Source: Candidatus Hydrogenedentota bacterium (GTDB taxonomy: Bacteria; Hydrogenedentota; Hydrogenedentia; Hydrogenedentales; CAILVY01). Taken from it: a DNA stretch of 64,000 nucleotides. Both the position numbers and the translations under genes were made by a program. The stretch lies in assembly GCA_903837785.1 (NCBI GenBank), contig CAILVY010000362.1, positions 1 to 64,000 of the forward strand, in the 5' to 3' direction. The number at the start of each line of letters is the position of its first letter. Position 1 is the first letter of the stretch. The notes under the pieces were generated by a model. It worked only from the letters and a program-made list of their open reading frames with translations. It was not told where the DNA came from and made no database searches. Positions 37,465 to 47,600 of this stretch are shown one piece after another.

Positions 37465-40173
37465 TTACCGCGAGAACCGCGGCCGTTTTTGGAGCAAGAT
37501 CACCCAATCCTGATCGTCCACCTGCGGCGGCTTGCTCAACGTGCGCCAGGCGGCGCCCCGGACTTCCATGCCCTTGATGAGTGCACCGCCAACCCGCGGA
37601 TTGTACCACTGCACACGGAATCGGCCTCGGGGCAGATCGATCGTCACCCCCGCGGGCCTGGGCGCGTAGACAACGTAAACCTTCCCGGGCTTGGCCAGAC
37701 ACCACGCGCCCTCGCCGCGCACGAGTTCGTCGTGCGCCTGCATCTCGGCAAAAGGCACCAGCCTGAAGAAGGACAAGGCATGGCGCGTCAAATCCCACAT
37801 TCCGTCGCGGGAGCGCCAGTCCTCGCAGTGATTGTCACTCTGAAAGAACCACTCGCACCCGGCCCCGCCCGCCATCAAGTTGCCCCACAGCGCGTGGCGG
37901 CGCACGTTGTCGTGGCCGGGATCTTCCGTGTCGGCTTTGACGCCGATATCCGGCGGGCCGATCTCGTCCAGGCACACGAACCAAGGCCGGTTGGCGCCGC
38001 GCGATCGCGCGGTCCACTGAAGCGTTTCCCCGTGCGTTTCTTTCATGTCGCTTAATTGGAGCGACGGGCCTTCGAGACAGCCGCAACCCAGCAGCGGGGC
38101 ATAGACCTTTTCCCGCTGCTTTGGGAACGTGTGCACGACCCGGGGATGATTGTACGGGTCAAGCGCGTGAAGGCACTCCGCAAACGCCCTTTGCTGCGCT
38201 TCCGAATTCCGGTTCTCTTCGCCCAGGTTCCAGACCAGTGCCAGATGATGCGCAAACCGCGCGGCCAGTTCGCGATAATAGAGCCGGCGTTCAGGGCCGA
38301 GTTCGCCCCCGTCCAGCAAATGATCGTTTTCCTGTTCCTGCAAGACGACATGCAGGAGCAGGCCCAGGCGATCCATGTGTGAAAACACGATCCCCCACTG
38401 ATCCAATTTGCTGCAATCAAACCGGACACGTTCCGAATCACTGATCCACGGCCACACGTCTTTCCCGTCACCGTTCACGTTCATTGTCAGAAAATACACG
38501 GAATTCATTTCCTTGCCGGAAAGATAGTTCAACGCGCCGATGATGCCCTTGCCCTTGGCGTCGCCCCACAGCGGATCGCCCGGGCGCCAGTCGCCGGCAT
38601 GGGGTTCAAAGTGGTGCGTGGGCGGCGTCTGATCGAAGTCGGCAAAGGCCAGGAAGTTCTCCGGACTGTCCGCGCCGCCTTTCAGGAAGTATTCGCCTGT
38701 TTCCGCGAATTGGAGATAGCGCTTTCCGGCATAGCGCAACAGGCCTCTTGCGCGGAAATCGGGCGCAAGCTTGTCCGACGGCTGAATCCTGAGCGTGCCC
38801 GATGCGCCATCAAACGCCTCGGGGGTTCCGGCGTTTGGATCGCTGCTGATCGCAACACCCGGCCCGGATCTGAAGGAAGCCTTATAGCGCCAGGTTCCCG
38901 TGGCGTCCGGCACAAAATGCGTCCGCCAGACCTTGCCCTTTTCCGCACCGGTGTTCGCTGCATTGCCGTCCGCGGCAAAGTAGCCGGGCATGACGATATG
39001 CTTTCGTCCGCGCGTAAAGGTTACGTCAAGACGATAGTCCATGAACGGATTGGGCGTGCCCTCTTCACAGGCATCCGGGCCAGTAAAAGAGAGGGTCACG
39101 TCATGCCATTTCCGCAACTCGCCGGTGATGCGCACCACAGGGACCCGAAAGCCCGCGGCGCCGGCCGCCAGACCGAGAATGCGATTCATCTTTGACGCGG
39201 GATCTCCCGGCTGCTCTTTTCCCCAGTCGCCATTGGCGCAAACGACCATTAGCCGGAGACTCGGGAAGATCGCCGAGCAGTTGCCCGCGTGCCCCAGCGA
39301 CATGATCGTGTCGGGCGGCGCATCGGGCCAGGTCAGGTTGTCCGGGTTCAAGCGGCTCGTGGCGTTGTGCCACCAGTTGAAGCCATAGATGCCCGGCCCC
39401 GCGGACGTTTGATCCGAAGCGCCTCCGTAGGAAGCGATCTTGAGATAATCCTCCTCGTGATCCGTGGAGCGGGTTCGGGGCAAGTTCTCGGGAACAACCG
39501 GCTTCATGTACTCGTCGAAATAGCGACGCGGGAGGATTTGCTTGCCGTCCCATTCGCCCTTGTTCAGCCAGAACCACGCGATCCGCGAGAAATCGCGAAC
39601 CGACGCCTTGAGCCGGCTTTTTTGCGTGAACGTGAGCCCGTCCTGGAATCCGAGCGCGCCCAAACGTTCCGGAGCTTCTGCCACGGCCTTTGCCCTGGCA
39701 TGAAAGACCTTCTCAAACAGGGTCTTTTGATAGAGTTGGATGGCGAAATCGTTGTAGGCCCAGGCCTCTCCCGGACCCTCCGGCCGGGCATAGCCGCTGG
39801 TCATCGCGCCGAGATGGCGAAACGTGATCCCCTGGTCTTTTGCCTGAAGCGGCCATCCGAAATCCGCGATCGGCTGATCCACGCTTGTGACCCGCCCCTC
39901 CTGCAGCGCAAAGAACAGCAGCGTGCTCAGCACCGGCTTGGCCGAAGAGTACCAGTCGCCCACCTCCGCCTGATCGCCCCAGGTCTTGGCCAGATAGCCG
40001 TCCTTGACGATGCACCCGCGTCCGCCGAGTTCTTCCGCGATGCGATCAAGCGCGGCGGCATCAAGCCCCAGCTTCTCCGCATCCCTCCGTTCCCATGCGC
40101 TGCCGGGGAAGGTCGCTTGTGCTTGGCCGGAGGCAACAACACTTGATGCCAGGAGCAGACCGAGCGTAAACAT
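37465..40173 (-). CDS. Secreted serine hydrolase (beta-lactamase family) fused to a DUF5060/GH-like barrel
   Basis: It has 902 residues. The ATG (MFTLGL) lies 9 bases after AGGAG. A signal peptide ends near ASGQAQA. The N-terminal 320 residues are a class C beta-lactamase-like serine hydrolase or esterase: SSAKP gives the S-X-X-K motif and YNDFA the Y-X-N motif, with GHAG-type residues near the end. It is followed by a DUF5060-like beta domain (about 340-420), a glycosidase-like TIM barrel (about 480-800, with VWNLGEENRN and FVCLDEIGPP) and a C-terminal beta domain like the putative collagen-binding domain that ends such enzymes (about 815-902). It is the first gene of the leftward operon. 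A transesterase plus glycosidase role on decorated polysaccharide is plausible. Confidence 0.8.
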   Translation of the reverse strand: MFTLGLLLASSVVASGQAQATFPGSAWERRDAEKLGLDAAALDRIAEELGGRGCIVKDGYLAKTWGDQAEVGDWYSSAKPVLSTLLFFALQEGRVTSVDQPIADFGWPLQAKDQGITFRHLGAMTSGYARPEGPGEAWAYNDFAIQLYQKTLFEKVFHARAKAVAEAPERLGALGFQDGLTFTQKSRLKASVRDFSRIAWFWLNKGEWDGKQILPRRYFDEYMKPVVPENLPRTRSTDHEEDYLKIASYGGASDQTSAGPGIYGFNWWHNATSRLNPDNLTWPDAPPDTIMSLGHAGNCSAIFPSLRLMVVCANGDWGKEQPGDPASKMNRILGLAAGAAGFRVPVVRITGELRKWHDVTLSFTGPDACEEGTPNPFMDYRLDVTFTRGRKHIVMPGYFAADGNAANTGAEKGKVWRTHFVPDATGTWRYKASFRSGPGVAISSDPNAGTPEAFDGASGTLRIQPSDKLAPDFRARGLLRYAGKRYLQFAETGEYFLKGGADSPENFLAFADFDQTPPTHHFEPHAGDWRPGDPLWGDAKGKGIIGALNYLSGKEMNSVYFLTMNVNGDGKDVWPWISDSERVRFDCSKLDQWGIVFSHMDRLGLLLHVVLQEQENDHLLDGGELGPERRLYYRELAARFAHHLALVWNLGEENRNSEAQQRAFAECLHALDPYNHPRVVHTFPKQREKVYAPLLGCGCLEGPSLQLSDMKETHGETLQWTARSRGANRPWFVCLDEIGPPDIGVKADTEDPGHDNVRRHALWGNLMAGGAGCEWFFQSDNHCEDWRSRDGMWDLTRHALSFFRLVPFAEMQAHDELVRGEGAWCLAKPGKVYVVYAPRPAGVTIDLPRGRFRVQWYNPRVGGALIKGMEVRGAAWRTLSKPPQVDDQDWVILLQKRPRFSR

Positions 40174-40390
40174 GGACAACATCTCCTGAATTGTGGTGGG
40201 GTCCCATCGACTGGCGATTATCGCCCATACCCGTCCGGGACTCAATCACGCCCGCGCCTGCGGGATGGAGCGCGCTTCGGGACCTCCTCCCCGTGAGGCT
40301 CTTGTGTTCCGCGCAATACTCCCGTATCGTTGTCGCAAGCGTCCGGGCCTCGGTTCCAGGGACACTCCATTTCAACCGGGAGAACAGGAA

Positions 40391-42415
40391 ATGAACGGAA
40401 GAATCTCCTTGAGAGTGGTCGCCGCGGGAGTGCTCAGCCTTGCCGCGTGGCATGCCGGCGCTGAATCGGGCCCTTGGCCGGTGGATAAGGCCTGGGCGTG
40501 GTACGGCAAGCAGGCGTGGGTCTGCGGTTTCAATTACGTCCCGAGCACGGCCTGTAACACGACGGAATTCTGGAGCGCGGAGACCTTTGATGAAGCAGTC
40601 ATCGGACGGGAACTCGCCTGGGCCCGCGACCTGGGTTTCAACTCCTGCCGTGTCTTCGTGCAGTATCTCGTCTGGAAGAACGATCCGAACGGACTGAAGA
40701 CGCGCTTTGACCGCTTCCTTTCCCTCGCGAACAAGAACGGCATCACAGTGGTTCCCGTGCTCTTCGATGATTGCACGTTTGGCGATCCGCCTGTGACCGA
40801 GCCTTATCTCGGGAAACAGCGGGAACCGATTCCCGGCATGATCCTGCCCAGTTGGACGCCCAGTCCCGGCCTGAGCGCGGTCACAAATCACGACACATGG
40901 CCGGACCTGCGGGCGTATGTCGAGGACCTTGCCGGCGCCTTCGGAAGAGACGCGCGGGTGCTCTTCTGGGACCTCTACAACGAGCCGGGCAATTCGGGGA
41001 TGGGCGACCAGTCGCTGCCCCTGGCCGAAGCCGCCTTCGCGTGGGCACGCAACGCGCACCCCGAACAGCCGCTCACGATCGCACTCTGGGCGAAGATGGA
41101 TGCCATGAACGAGAAGCTCCGGGCGCTTTCCGATGTGATCACGTATCACGCCTATACGGACCTCGCAGGCATGAAGGCCGCCATCGCCGGCCACAAGGCG
41201 CAGGGCCGGCCGCTGATTTGTTCGGAATGGATGTCTCGCCATCTCGGCAGCCGTTGGGACACGGACCTGCCGCTGTTCAAGCAGGAACGAATCGGCTGCT
41301 ATTGCTGGGGGCTCGTCAATGGCCGAACGCAAGCCCAATTCGCCTGGAATTCGAAGAAAGGCGACCCGGAGCCCAAGATTTGGTTCCATGATCTCTTTCA
41401 CGCAGACGGCACGCCCTACGACGCGAAGGAAGTGGAACTGATAAAGAGTGTGTGCGTAGGGTCCATGGGAAGCAACGGAGCGGCGCCGGCCCCCTTGTTT
41501 GTCGACCCCGTCTACGACGGCGCCGCGGACCCCACCCTAATCTGGAACCGGCAGGAGAAGACGTGGTGGATCTTCTACACGAGCCGCCGCGCCAATCAGA
41601 GCAACGAGCCCGGCGTGCGCTGGTGCCATCAGACCGATATCGGCATTGCCGTGTCGCCGGACGGCGGCCATAGCTGGCAATATCACGGCACGGCCCGCGG
41701 TCTCGCGTTTGAAGAAGGGCCAAACACGTGGTGGGCCCCCGAACTCATTTGGCACGCCGATGTGTACCACATGTTCGTCAGCTACGTGCCCGGGGTCCAC
41801 GATGACTGGTCCGGAGACCGCTTCATCCTCCATTACACGAGCGGCAATCTCCTTGACTGGAAATTCGAGGGGAAGCTCCCGCTGTCCAGCAACCGCGTAA
41901 TTGACCCGTGTGTATTTCGCCTTCCCGACGGCACCTGGCGAATGTGGTACAAGGACGAGGCGGACGATTCACACATATACGCCGCCGAAAGCCCCGATCT
42001 CTCCGCGTGGAAAGTGACCGGTCCCGCGGAGACAAGCCGCGGACAAGAGGCGCCGAATGTTTTTCGCCTTGGCGGGTGTTTCTGGCTCGTGACGGACAGC
42101 GGCGGCCTCAATTTCTATCGCTCGGGGGACTTGAAACATTGGGAGGACCAGGGAGCATTCATGCGGGAGCCGGGCGCGCGCAAGGACGACCACTATGTCG
42201 CGCAGCATCCCGACATCGTCGTGCTCGATGATGCTGCCTATGCCATCTACTTCGTGCATCCCTTCGGAAAGAAACACGTGAAGCCGGGCAAGCATCGTTC
42301 CGTTCTTCAGATGGCCAAGCTGGAATGCCGTGATGGCAGACTGACGGCTGTTCGGGACGAGCCGTTCGCAATCGATTTGAAACCGCCCAAGGAGGGGCGC
42401 TACCACGGCGAATAG
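40391..42415 (+). CDS. Secreted two-module glycoside hydrolase: GH5-like barrel plus GH43-like propeller
   Basis: It has 674 residues from the ATG preceded by ACAGGAA; the frame upstream is not protein-like. Signal peptide VAAGVLSLAAWHAGAE. The barrel (about 25-350) carries the clan A signatures DLYNEPGN (acid/base Glu, near residue 198) and CSEWMSR (probable nucleophile Glu, near 278). The C-terminal module (about 365-674) is a five-bladed propeller of the GH43/GH32 type (VDPVYDGAADPTLIW, WWAPELIWH, RVIDPCVFRLPDG). It is divergent from the five-gene operon across 217 bases that must hold both promoters. The target is probably a side-chain arabinan, galactan or similar. Confidence 0.82.
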   Translation: MNGRISLRVVAAGVLSLAAWHAGAESGPWPVDKAWAWYGKQAWVCGFNYVPSTACNTTEFWSAETFDEAVIGRELAWARDLGFNSCRVFVQYLVWKNDPNGLKTRFDRFLSLANKNGITVVPVLFDDCTFGDPPVTEPYLGKQREPIPGMILPSWTPSPGLSAVTNHDTWPDLRAYVEDLAGAFGRDARVLFWDLYNEPGNSGMGDQSLPLAEAAFAWARNAHPEQPLTIALWAKMDAMNEKLRALSDVITYHAYTDLAGMKAAIAGHKAQGRPLICSEWMSRHLGSRWDTDLPLFKQERIGCYCWGLVNGRTQAQFAWNSKKGDPEPKIWFHDLFHADGTPYDAKEVELIKSVCVGSMGSNGAAPAPLFVDPVYDGAADPTLIWNRQEKTWWIFYTSRRANQSNEPGVRWCHQTDIGIAVSPDGGHSWQYHGTARGLAFEEGPNTWWAPELIWHADVYHMFVSYVPGVHDDWSGDRFILHYTSGNLLDWKFEGKLPLSSNRVIDPCVFRLPDGTWRMWYKDEADDSHIYAAESPDLSAWKVTGPAETSRGQEAPNVFRLGGCFWLVTDSGGLNFYRSGDLKHWEDQGAFMREPGARKDDHYVAQHPDIVVLDDAAYAIYFVHPFGKKHVKPGKHRSVLQMAKLECRDGRLTAVRDEPFAIDLKPPKEGRYHGE

Positions 42416-42472
42416 TGAATCACCCGGAAGTGCAGCGGACGAAAACATGAGGCGAGCCAACGCGGGGCGGCT

Positions 42473-44380
42473 TCATTCCAGCAGCTTGACGGCATCGGCC
42501 TCGCGTCTGCGCGGCGCGGCGAGTGCAAGCGGCGAAGCCCGGCGACTTCCACCGTCGCCATTCCGGGAACTCGTACCGCGATCAACCACCGAGATGAGCT
42601 CATGGACAAGCGTGTCCAATTCCTTCGCCTGCGCGGAGAGTTCCTCGCTGGCTGATGCCGTCTCTTCCGAGGTGGCCGAGTTGCCGTGAGTGACCTCCTC
42701 CAGGGCGGACATTGCCGTGCTGACCTGCGATATGCCCAGGGACTGCTCCTTAGTGGCGGTCGCAATCTCCGCGAGCAATGCTCCAACCTTGTCGGCGCTC
42801 TGCTGAATCGAAGCGAGGAACTTTGCCACCTCGCCGGTTACGCGGACGCCCCGGTCGGCATTGCGCTGGGATTCCTCTATCAATGTCGATGTGTCCTTCG
42901 CTGAATGGGCGCAACGCTGGGCCAGGCTGCGCACCTCCTCCGCGACGACCGCGAAGCCTTTCCCGACTTCCCCGGCACGCGCCGCCTCGACCGCCGCGTT
43001 CAAGGCCAGGAGATTTGTCTGGAAGGCCACTTCGTCTATCGTCTTGACAATCCGCGCCGTCTGATCGGACGAACGCTTGATCTCTCCGATCGTGTCCGAC
43101 ATTTGCTGCATCGCGGTGCTCCCCTCTGACAACATGGATTTGACCTCCGCCATGAGTTGATCCGCCGCACCCGCGTTGTCCGCGTTCCGAGTCGTCATCG
43201 AAGACAATTCCTCAATCGACGACGCCGTCGTTTCGAGTGACGAGGCCGATTGGCAAGCGCCGTTAGCCATGTGCTGGCTCGACTGTGCGACCTCGTCTGA
43301 CGCCGCCGCGAGTTGGACCGAGCCTTCGCGCAACGATGCAATGACCCCTTGGATGGGCCTAACAATGCTGCGTGTGATGAGCCAGCCCAGGACCGTTCCC
43401 AGCAGCACGCCGGCGATGGCCAATCCAAGCACCACCTGGGTCACCACCCGCTGCATCGCGTCTGCGCGAGTTACCGCCGCGGTCTTTGCCGGATCGATCA
43501 CCTCCGTCATGGCCTTCTCGAGCTTTGCCAGCAGATCGTGCGTGGCTGAAGTCACACGCGTTTCCGCCGCCAGCATGGCGACCACGCTATCGTGGAAGTC
43601 GCCGCTCAGATCAGCGTATTCCTTCAGGCGCCCCTCGATGCGGTCCGCTGCGGCCTTCATTTCGCTTTCGCCATCCAATGTCTGGCGCCATTCGGACAAC
43701 CCATCGGACGCCTTCTGCTGCGCATCCTGAAATGCCGCCCACTTCTCCTCCGTCCGGGTTTCGGCGTAGTCATGCGCGGAAGTCTGAAGCCGGAGCGCGT
43801 TCGCGATGACAGACTCGTTCATGATCATGTCAATGTCGCCCCATTTCTTCATCTCCGGCACGTCTTTCCGCTCGCTCGAAGTCAGTTTGGCCGGGTCAAT
43901 CACCTTCTTCATCGTAGCGTCCAGATCCGCGAGGCAGTCGGTGATTATGGCGTCCCATTTCTCACGAATCCCGCTCTGTTCTTCCTGGCGCGCACGATAC
44001 TCATCCGCCAGTTTCCGATAGCCAGATACGAGCCCGGCGATGTCTGAAGAACCCGTGGCGAGTTCCGCATGGGAGCTGGCCAGCGCCGTCCAGTCGTTTG
44101 CGCCGCCCTCCGCCGCGTCGATGGCTTCATGGAGCCGGGCCAGCGTCGTCGTGCCTGGCGAGGCCTTGTACCCCGCCAGAGCGACCTGCAATTGAAATGC
44201 CGGCTGAATCACCCGTTCGTTCATGACCGCGTCGATATGCCCCCACTCGGCGTATAGAAGCAGATTGCCGCGCGCTTGCGTCACGCCAAACCATCCTACG
44301 AGCCCCAAGACGGCCGCGATCGCGACCAGCAGGCCAAAGCCCAACGCCATTTTTGCTGACATCCTCAAGTGCTTGAACAC
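42473..44380 (-). CDS. Methyl-accepting chemotaxis protein with duplicated helical sensor
   Basis: It has 635 residues from a GTG preceded by GGGAGGGG at normal spacing; an ATG seven codons upstream has a weaker site. The first membrane helix (about 15-35) is followed by an all-helical periplasmic sensor made of two similar halves (EWGHIDAVMNE...VIDPAK and KWGDIDMIMNE...VIDPAK), as in helical bimodular sensors. The second helix is near 325-345, then HAMP, and a long signalling coiled coil with the receptor hairpin tip (TIDEVAFQTNLLALNAAVEAARAG). The C-terminal tail is basic and lacks a CheR-binding pentapeptide. The ligand is unknown; neighbours suggest a link to the polysaccharide or the redox system. 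Confidence 0.92.
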   Translation of the reverse strand: MFKHLRMSAKMALGFGLLVAIAAVLGLVGWFGVTQARGNLLLYAEWGHIDAVMNERVIQPAFQLQVALAGYKASPGTTTLARLHEAIDAAEGGANDWTALASSHAELATGSSDIAGLVSGYRKLADEYRARQEEQSGIREKWDAIITDCLADLDATMKKVIDPAKLTSSERKDVPEMKKWGDIDMIMNESVIANALRLQTSAHDYAETRTEEKWAAFQDAQQKASDGLSEWRQTLDGESEMKAAADRIEGRLKEYADLSGDFHDSVVAMLAAETRVTSATHDLLAKLEKAMTEVIDPAKTAAVTRADAMQRVVTQVVLGLAIAGVLLGTVLGWLITRSIVRPIQGVIASLREGSVQLAAASDEVAQSSQHMANGACQSASSLETTASSIEELSSMTTRNADNAGAADQLMAEVKSMLSEGSTAMQQMSDTIGEIKRSSDQTARIVKTIDEVAFQTNLLALNAAVEAARAGEVGKGFAVVAEEVRSLAQRCAHSAKDTSTLIEESQRNADRGVRVTGEVAKFLASIQQSADKVGALLAEIATATKEQSLGISQVSTAMSALEEVTHGNSATSEETASASEELSAQAKELDTLVHELISVVDRGTSSRNGDGGSRRASPLALAAPRRREADAVKLLE

Positions 44381-44605
44381 GCCTGACCCCTCCCATGCCA
44401 TCACGCACACTCGGTCAACCTTTGCCCATGGATGCCGAGGCATACACTGAATGCGCGTGTTTGCCCTCTGTTGCTTGTCCATGACGCGGCCTTGACGCCT
44501 GCCCTTAACTACCCATTCTTTGAACATCCCTTGATGTTCTATTGTTCCCGCACACCCGAGGTTTCGTGTGGCTACTCCGGGCCGGGAGCGGAAAGGAGAC
44601 ATGGA

Positions 44606-44642
44606 AGGCCCCATCTTCATCCACGCGATAAAGATGGGGCCT
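44606..44642 (-). terminator. Hairpin after the second giant MCO gene
   Basis: AGGCCCCATCTT (44606-44617) pairs perfectly with AAGATGGGGCCT (44631-44642), 20 bases beyond the MCO stop. On the minus strand only a weak T-containing tail follows, so termination may be partial or factor-assisted. Confidence 0.6.
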
Positions 44643-44661
44643 GTCGTGTCTTACACAGAGG

Positions 44662-47600
44662 CTAGGCGTGCAGCTTCCGTCTGCGCGCCAGCATCAGCAT
44701 GCTGGCCACCGAGGCAATGAGCAGGACGTCGCCCCAGGGCTGGCCGCCAGTCACACTGGCTGCCGCCGCCTTTTGAGCAACGTAGGTGCCCGTCGCCGTG
44801 GTGGTTTGATCCGCAGTGATCGTGACCGTCTGGTTGACCGGCGTGGTCCAAGGCTTGCCTTGTCCTCCGAAGCATCCGAAGAACGGCGCTTCCTGAGAAA
44901 TGGCCTTGAATTCGAGCGTGTGCTGGCCAACCGCGAGACCCGAGAGCGTCATCCCGCTGCTCATCCAGGCGCCGCCATCGACCCGCCACTTCGCGCCATC
45001 TTCCCGGGCATCCGCGGGTTCGATGGTCACCATCAGCGATCCGGATTGCTCGCCTTCACCCTCGCCTTCGCCTTCGCCTTCGCCTTCCGCCGCGACCGCC
45101 GCGCCACCGCAGGAACCGTCCGTAATGACAGTCACCTCGTTTGCCTCGATCTCGGGGACGTCCGTCGACGCTGCTTCGGCGTCCAACGGATCATCCGTGA
45201 GGTTCAGCAACGGGCTCAAGCCGACACAGTCGCTGTGCATGTCGAGCAAGTTCTCCGCCACACTGTCTTCGGCCACCTGCAAGGCGCCGAACTTTGTGGC
45301 CGCTGCCAGCCCGGCAATGCTGCTGACCTGGTTCTGCGCCAGGTTCAGCCAGAACATCTCGCCGGAGGGCAGGTTCGCCGGAACCGCGGACATGCCATTT
45401 CCAGAGAGGTCCAGTTGGCGCAGCCGGGATTCGGCCGACAACACCGGCAGATCGCTGATGTTATTGCCCGCCAAGCCAACGTATTCGAGGCTCGGAAGGT
45501 CCGCGAGCACCGACGCGTCAGATACGCCCGCGCTCTCCGCGCGCAACTGGATCAGGCCCGGCAACCCGGCCACCGAGCTGAGAACGCTGAACTTGCCGCC
45601 GCGCAGGATGAGATACAGAAGACTCTGCGCACGGCCCGCCAGGAAGCTCATGTCGCTCACCTGGTTCGAAGAAACGCCCAACGCCTGCAGCGCCGGCCAC
45701 GTGTCGAGCATGCTCTGGATGTTGCCCGACGGATTCCCGTCCACCCGGAGCATGGTGAGTGAATCGATGGCCGCCAGCGGGCTCAGGTCGCTGATCTGGT
45801 TGTCCGCGATGAACAAGGCTTCCAGCGGCAGTGCACCGATGCCTGCGACCGAGGTCAACTGGTTCCGGTTCAGCGCCAGGGCTTTCAGGCTCGTCAGCCC
45901 CACAATGTCCGACAGGGTCGCCAGGTTCACATTGTGCGCTTCGAGCTCTTCCAGCTTGTTCAGCGCCCCGACTCCGGGAAGCCCCGGAAGCGGATTGTCC
46001 GACACGTCCAGATGCTCGAGCGTGATCATGCCCGCGATTTCCGTGAACGACGTGATCGCATTGCCTTCCACTTCGAGTTCGGCCAGGGCCGGCAGGTTCG
46101 CCGCGCCGCCGATCGATGTCAGCAAGTTGCTGCGAACTTCCAGTGTCGTCAGCTTGGTCAACGCGCTCATATCCGGCAGGGTGGTCAGCGCATTGTAGCT
46201 GGCTTCCAGGTACTCGAGGTTCACGAAGTTCTCAATCCCCGACAGATCGCTGATCCCGCTGTGGGACAGGTCAAGCGACGTGATGGGTTCCACGTCCGTA
46301 TCGAGGATATCCCCGTCCAGGATGTTCAGGGCGATCCGCACGGACGCCTCGAAATTCCAGTCCGCGAACGTGATGGGCTGGCCGGTCGCCGCCGAGGCGC
46401 TGACCGCGTCCGCTCGCGCCGACTTGACCGGCAGGGTAGTGGCAATCAGCACGTTCGTGGGTGCGCTTGTGCCGTCGAGGTTGTACGCAACGATTCGGTA
46501 CATGTACGTCGTGTTCAATTTCAACGGCGTGTTCGTGAACGTGACGGTGTTTGCCGGCAGGCGGGCAATCGTCGCCCACACGCCCAGCAGGCTCACCCGC
46601 TGCACATAGAACGCCGTCTCATTCAGCGAGTTGTCCTTCCACGACATCGTGATCGACGTGCCGAGAACCGCCGTCTGCACCAGGTTCGACGGAGCCGCCG
46701 CCAGTTGGCCGCGCGTTGTGACTTTGGCCGCGGGCGAGGCCAGGGAGGGGCCGGCGCCGTTGCTCGCCGTTACGTGGTAGTAATAGAGGGTCTTCGGAAG
46801 CGGCGTCGTATCCGTGAACGTGGTCGTGTTCGCAGGCACCACAAACGGCGTCAGGCCCAGGGTGAACAGGGCGTCGGTGGCCCGCGTCACGGTGAAGCCC
46901 GTCTCGTTGTCGGAGCGATCAAGCCAGGTGATCGTCACCGAGGGCGGAGTCGGACTGAGGGGCGCCGCCGTGGCCGTCAGGTTCGAAGGCGGCGCCGGCA
47001 CGGCATCCGTGATGGCAATGGCCGGGGAGGGGGCAGCACTGCCCACCCCGTTAATCGACACGACGCGATAACTGTACGTTGTGCCCGCCACCGCAGTCAG
47101 ATCGCTGTACGTCGTCACGTTCGAGGCGACCGTCGCCAAGGCGGTGTACGCTCCGGCCACGCCGGCCACGACCGTCGCCCGTTCGATCCGGAAGCTCGTC
47201 TGGGTGCCGGCCGGCACCGTCCACGCCAGATTGATCTGTGTCGCGCTGAACAACGTGGCGGTCACACTGGTCACGGCGGGAGGCAGCACCATCAGCACCA
47301 GCGGGCGCATCATGTCTGCTTCTTCGTGACCGAGGATGTGGCAGTGGTAAACATACTCCCACTCGAAATTGTACAGTGGGTTGGGATTGAGCACCGGGTC
47401 AATCACGCTGCCCAAAGGGCCGGTCGTTGGCATCATCGGGTCCAGCGGCCGGATACTGTCGGGAACGGCGAAGGGCAGGATGGGCACCATCGGACGGAAC
47501 GCAACGACGACGTTCTCCATCGGGTTCATCCGGAGGGTTTCCTTCCAGCCTTGGTCCCGTGGGTCGACCGGAAGCACGTTGCCGGCCCAGTCAATCCGGT

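Noticed and set aside
45051..45087. Hexanucleotide repeat considered as a CRISPR or mobile-element trace
   Set aside because: It encodes the in-frame Glu-Gly spacer of the MCO and has no spacers or flanking repeats.
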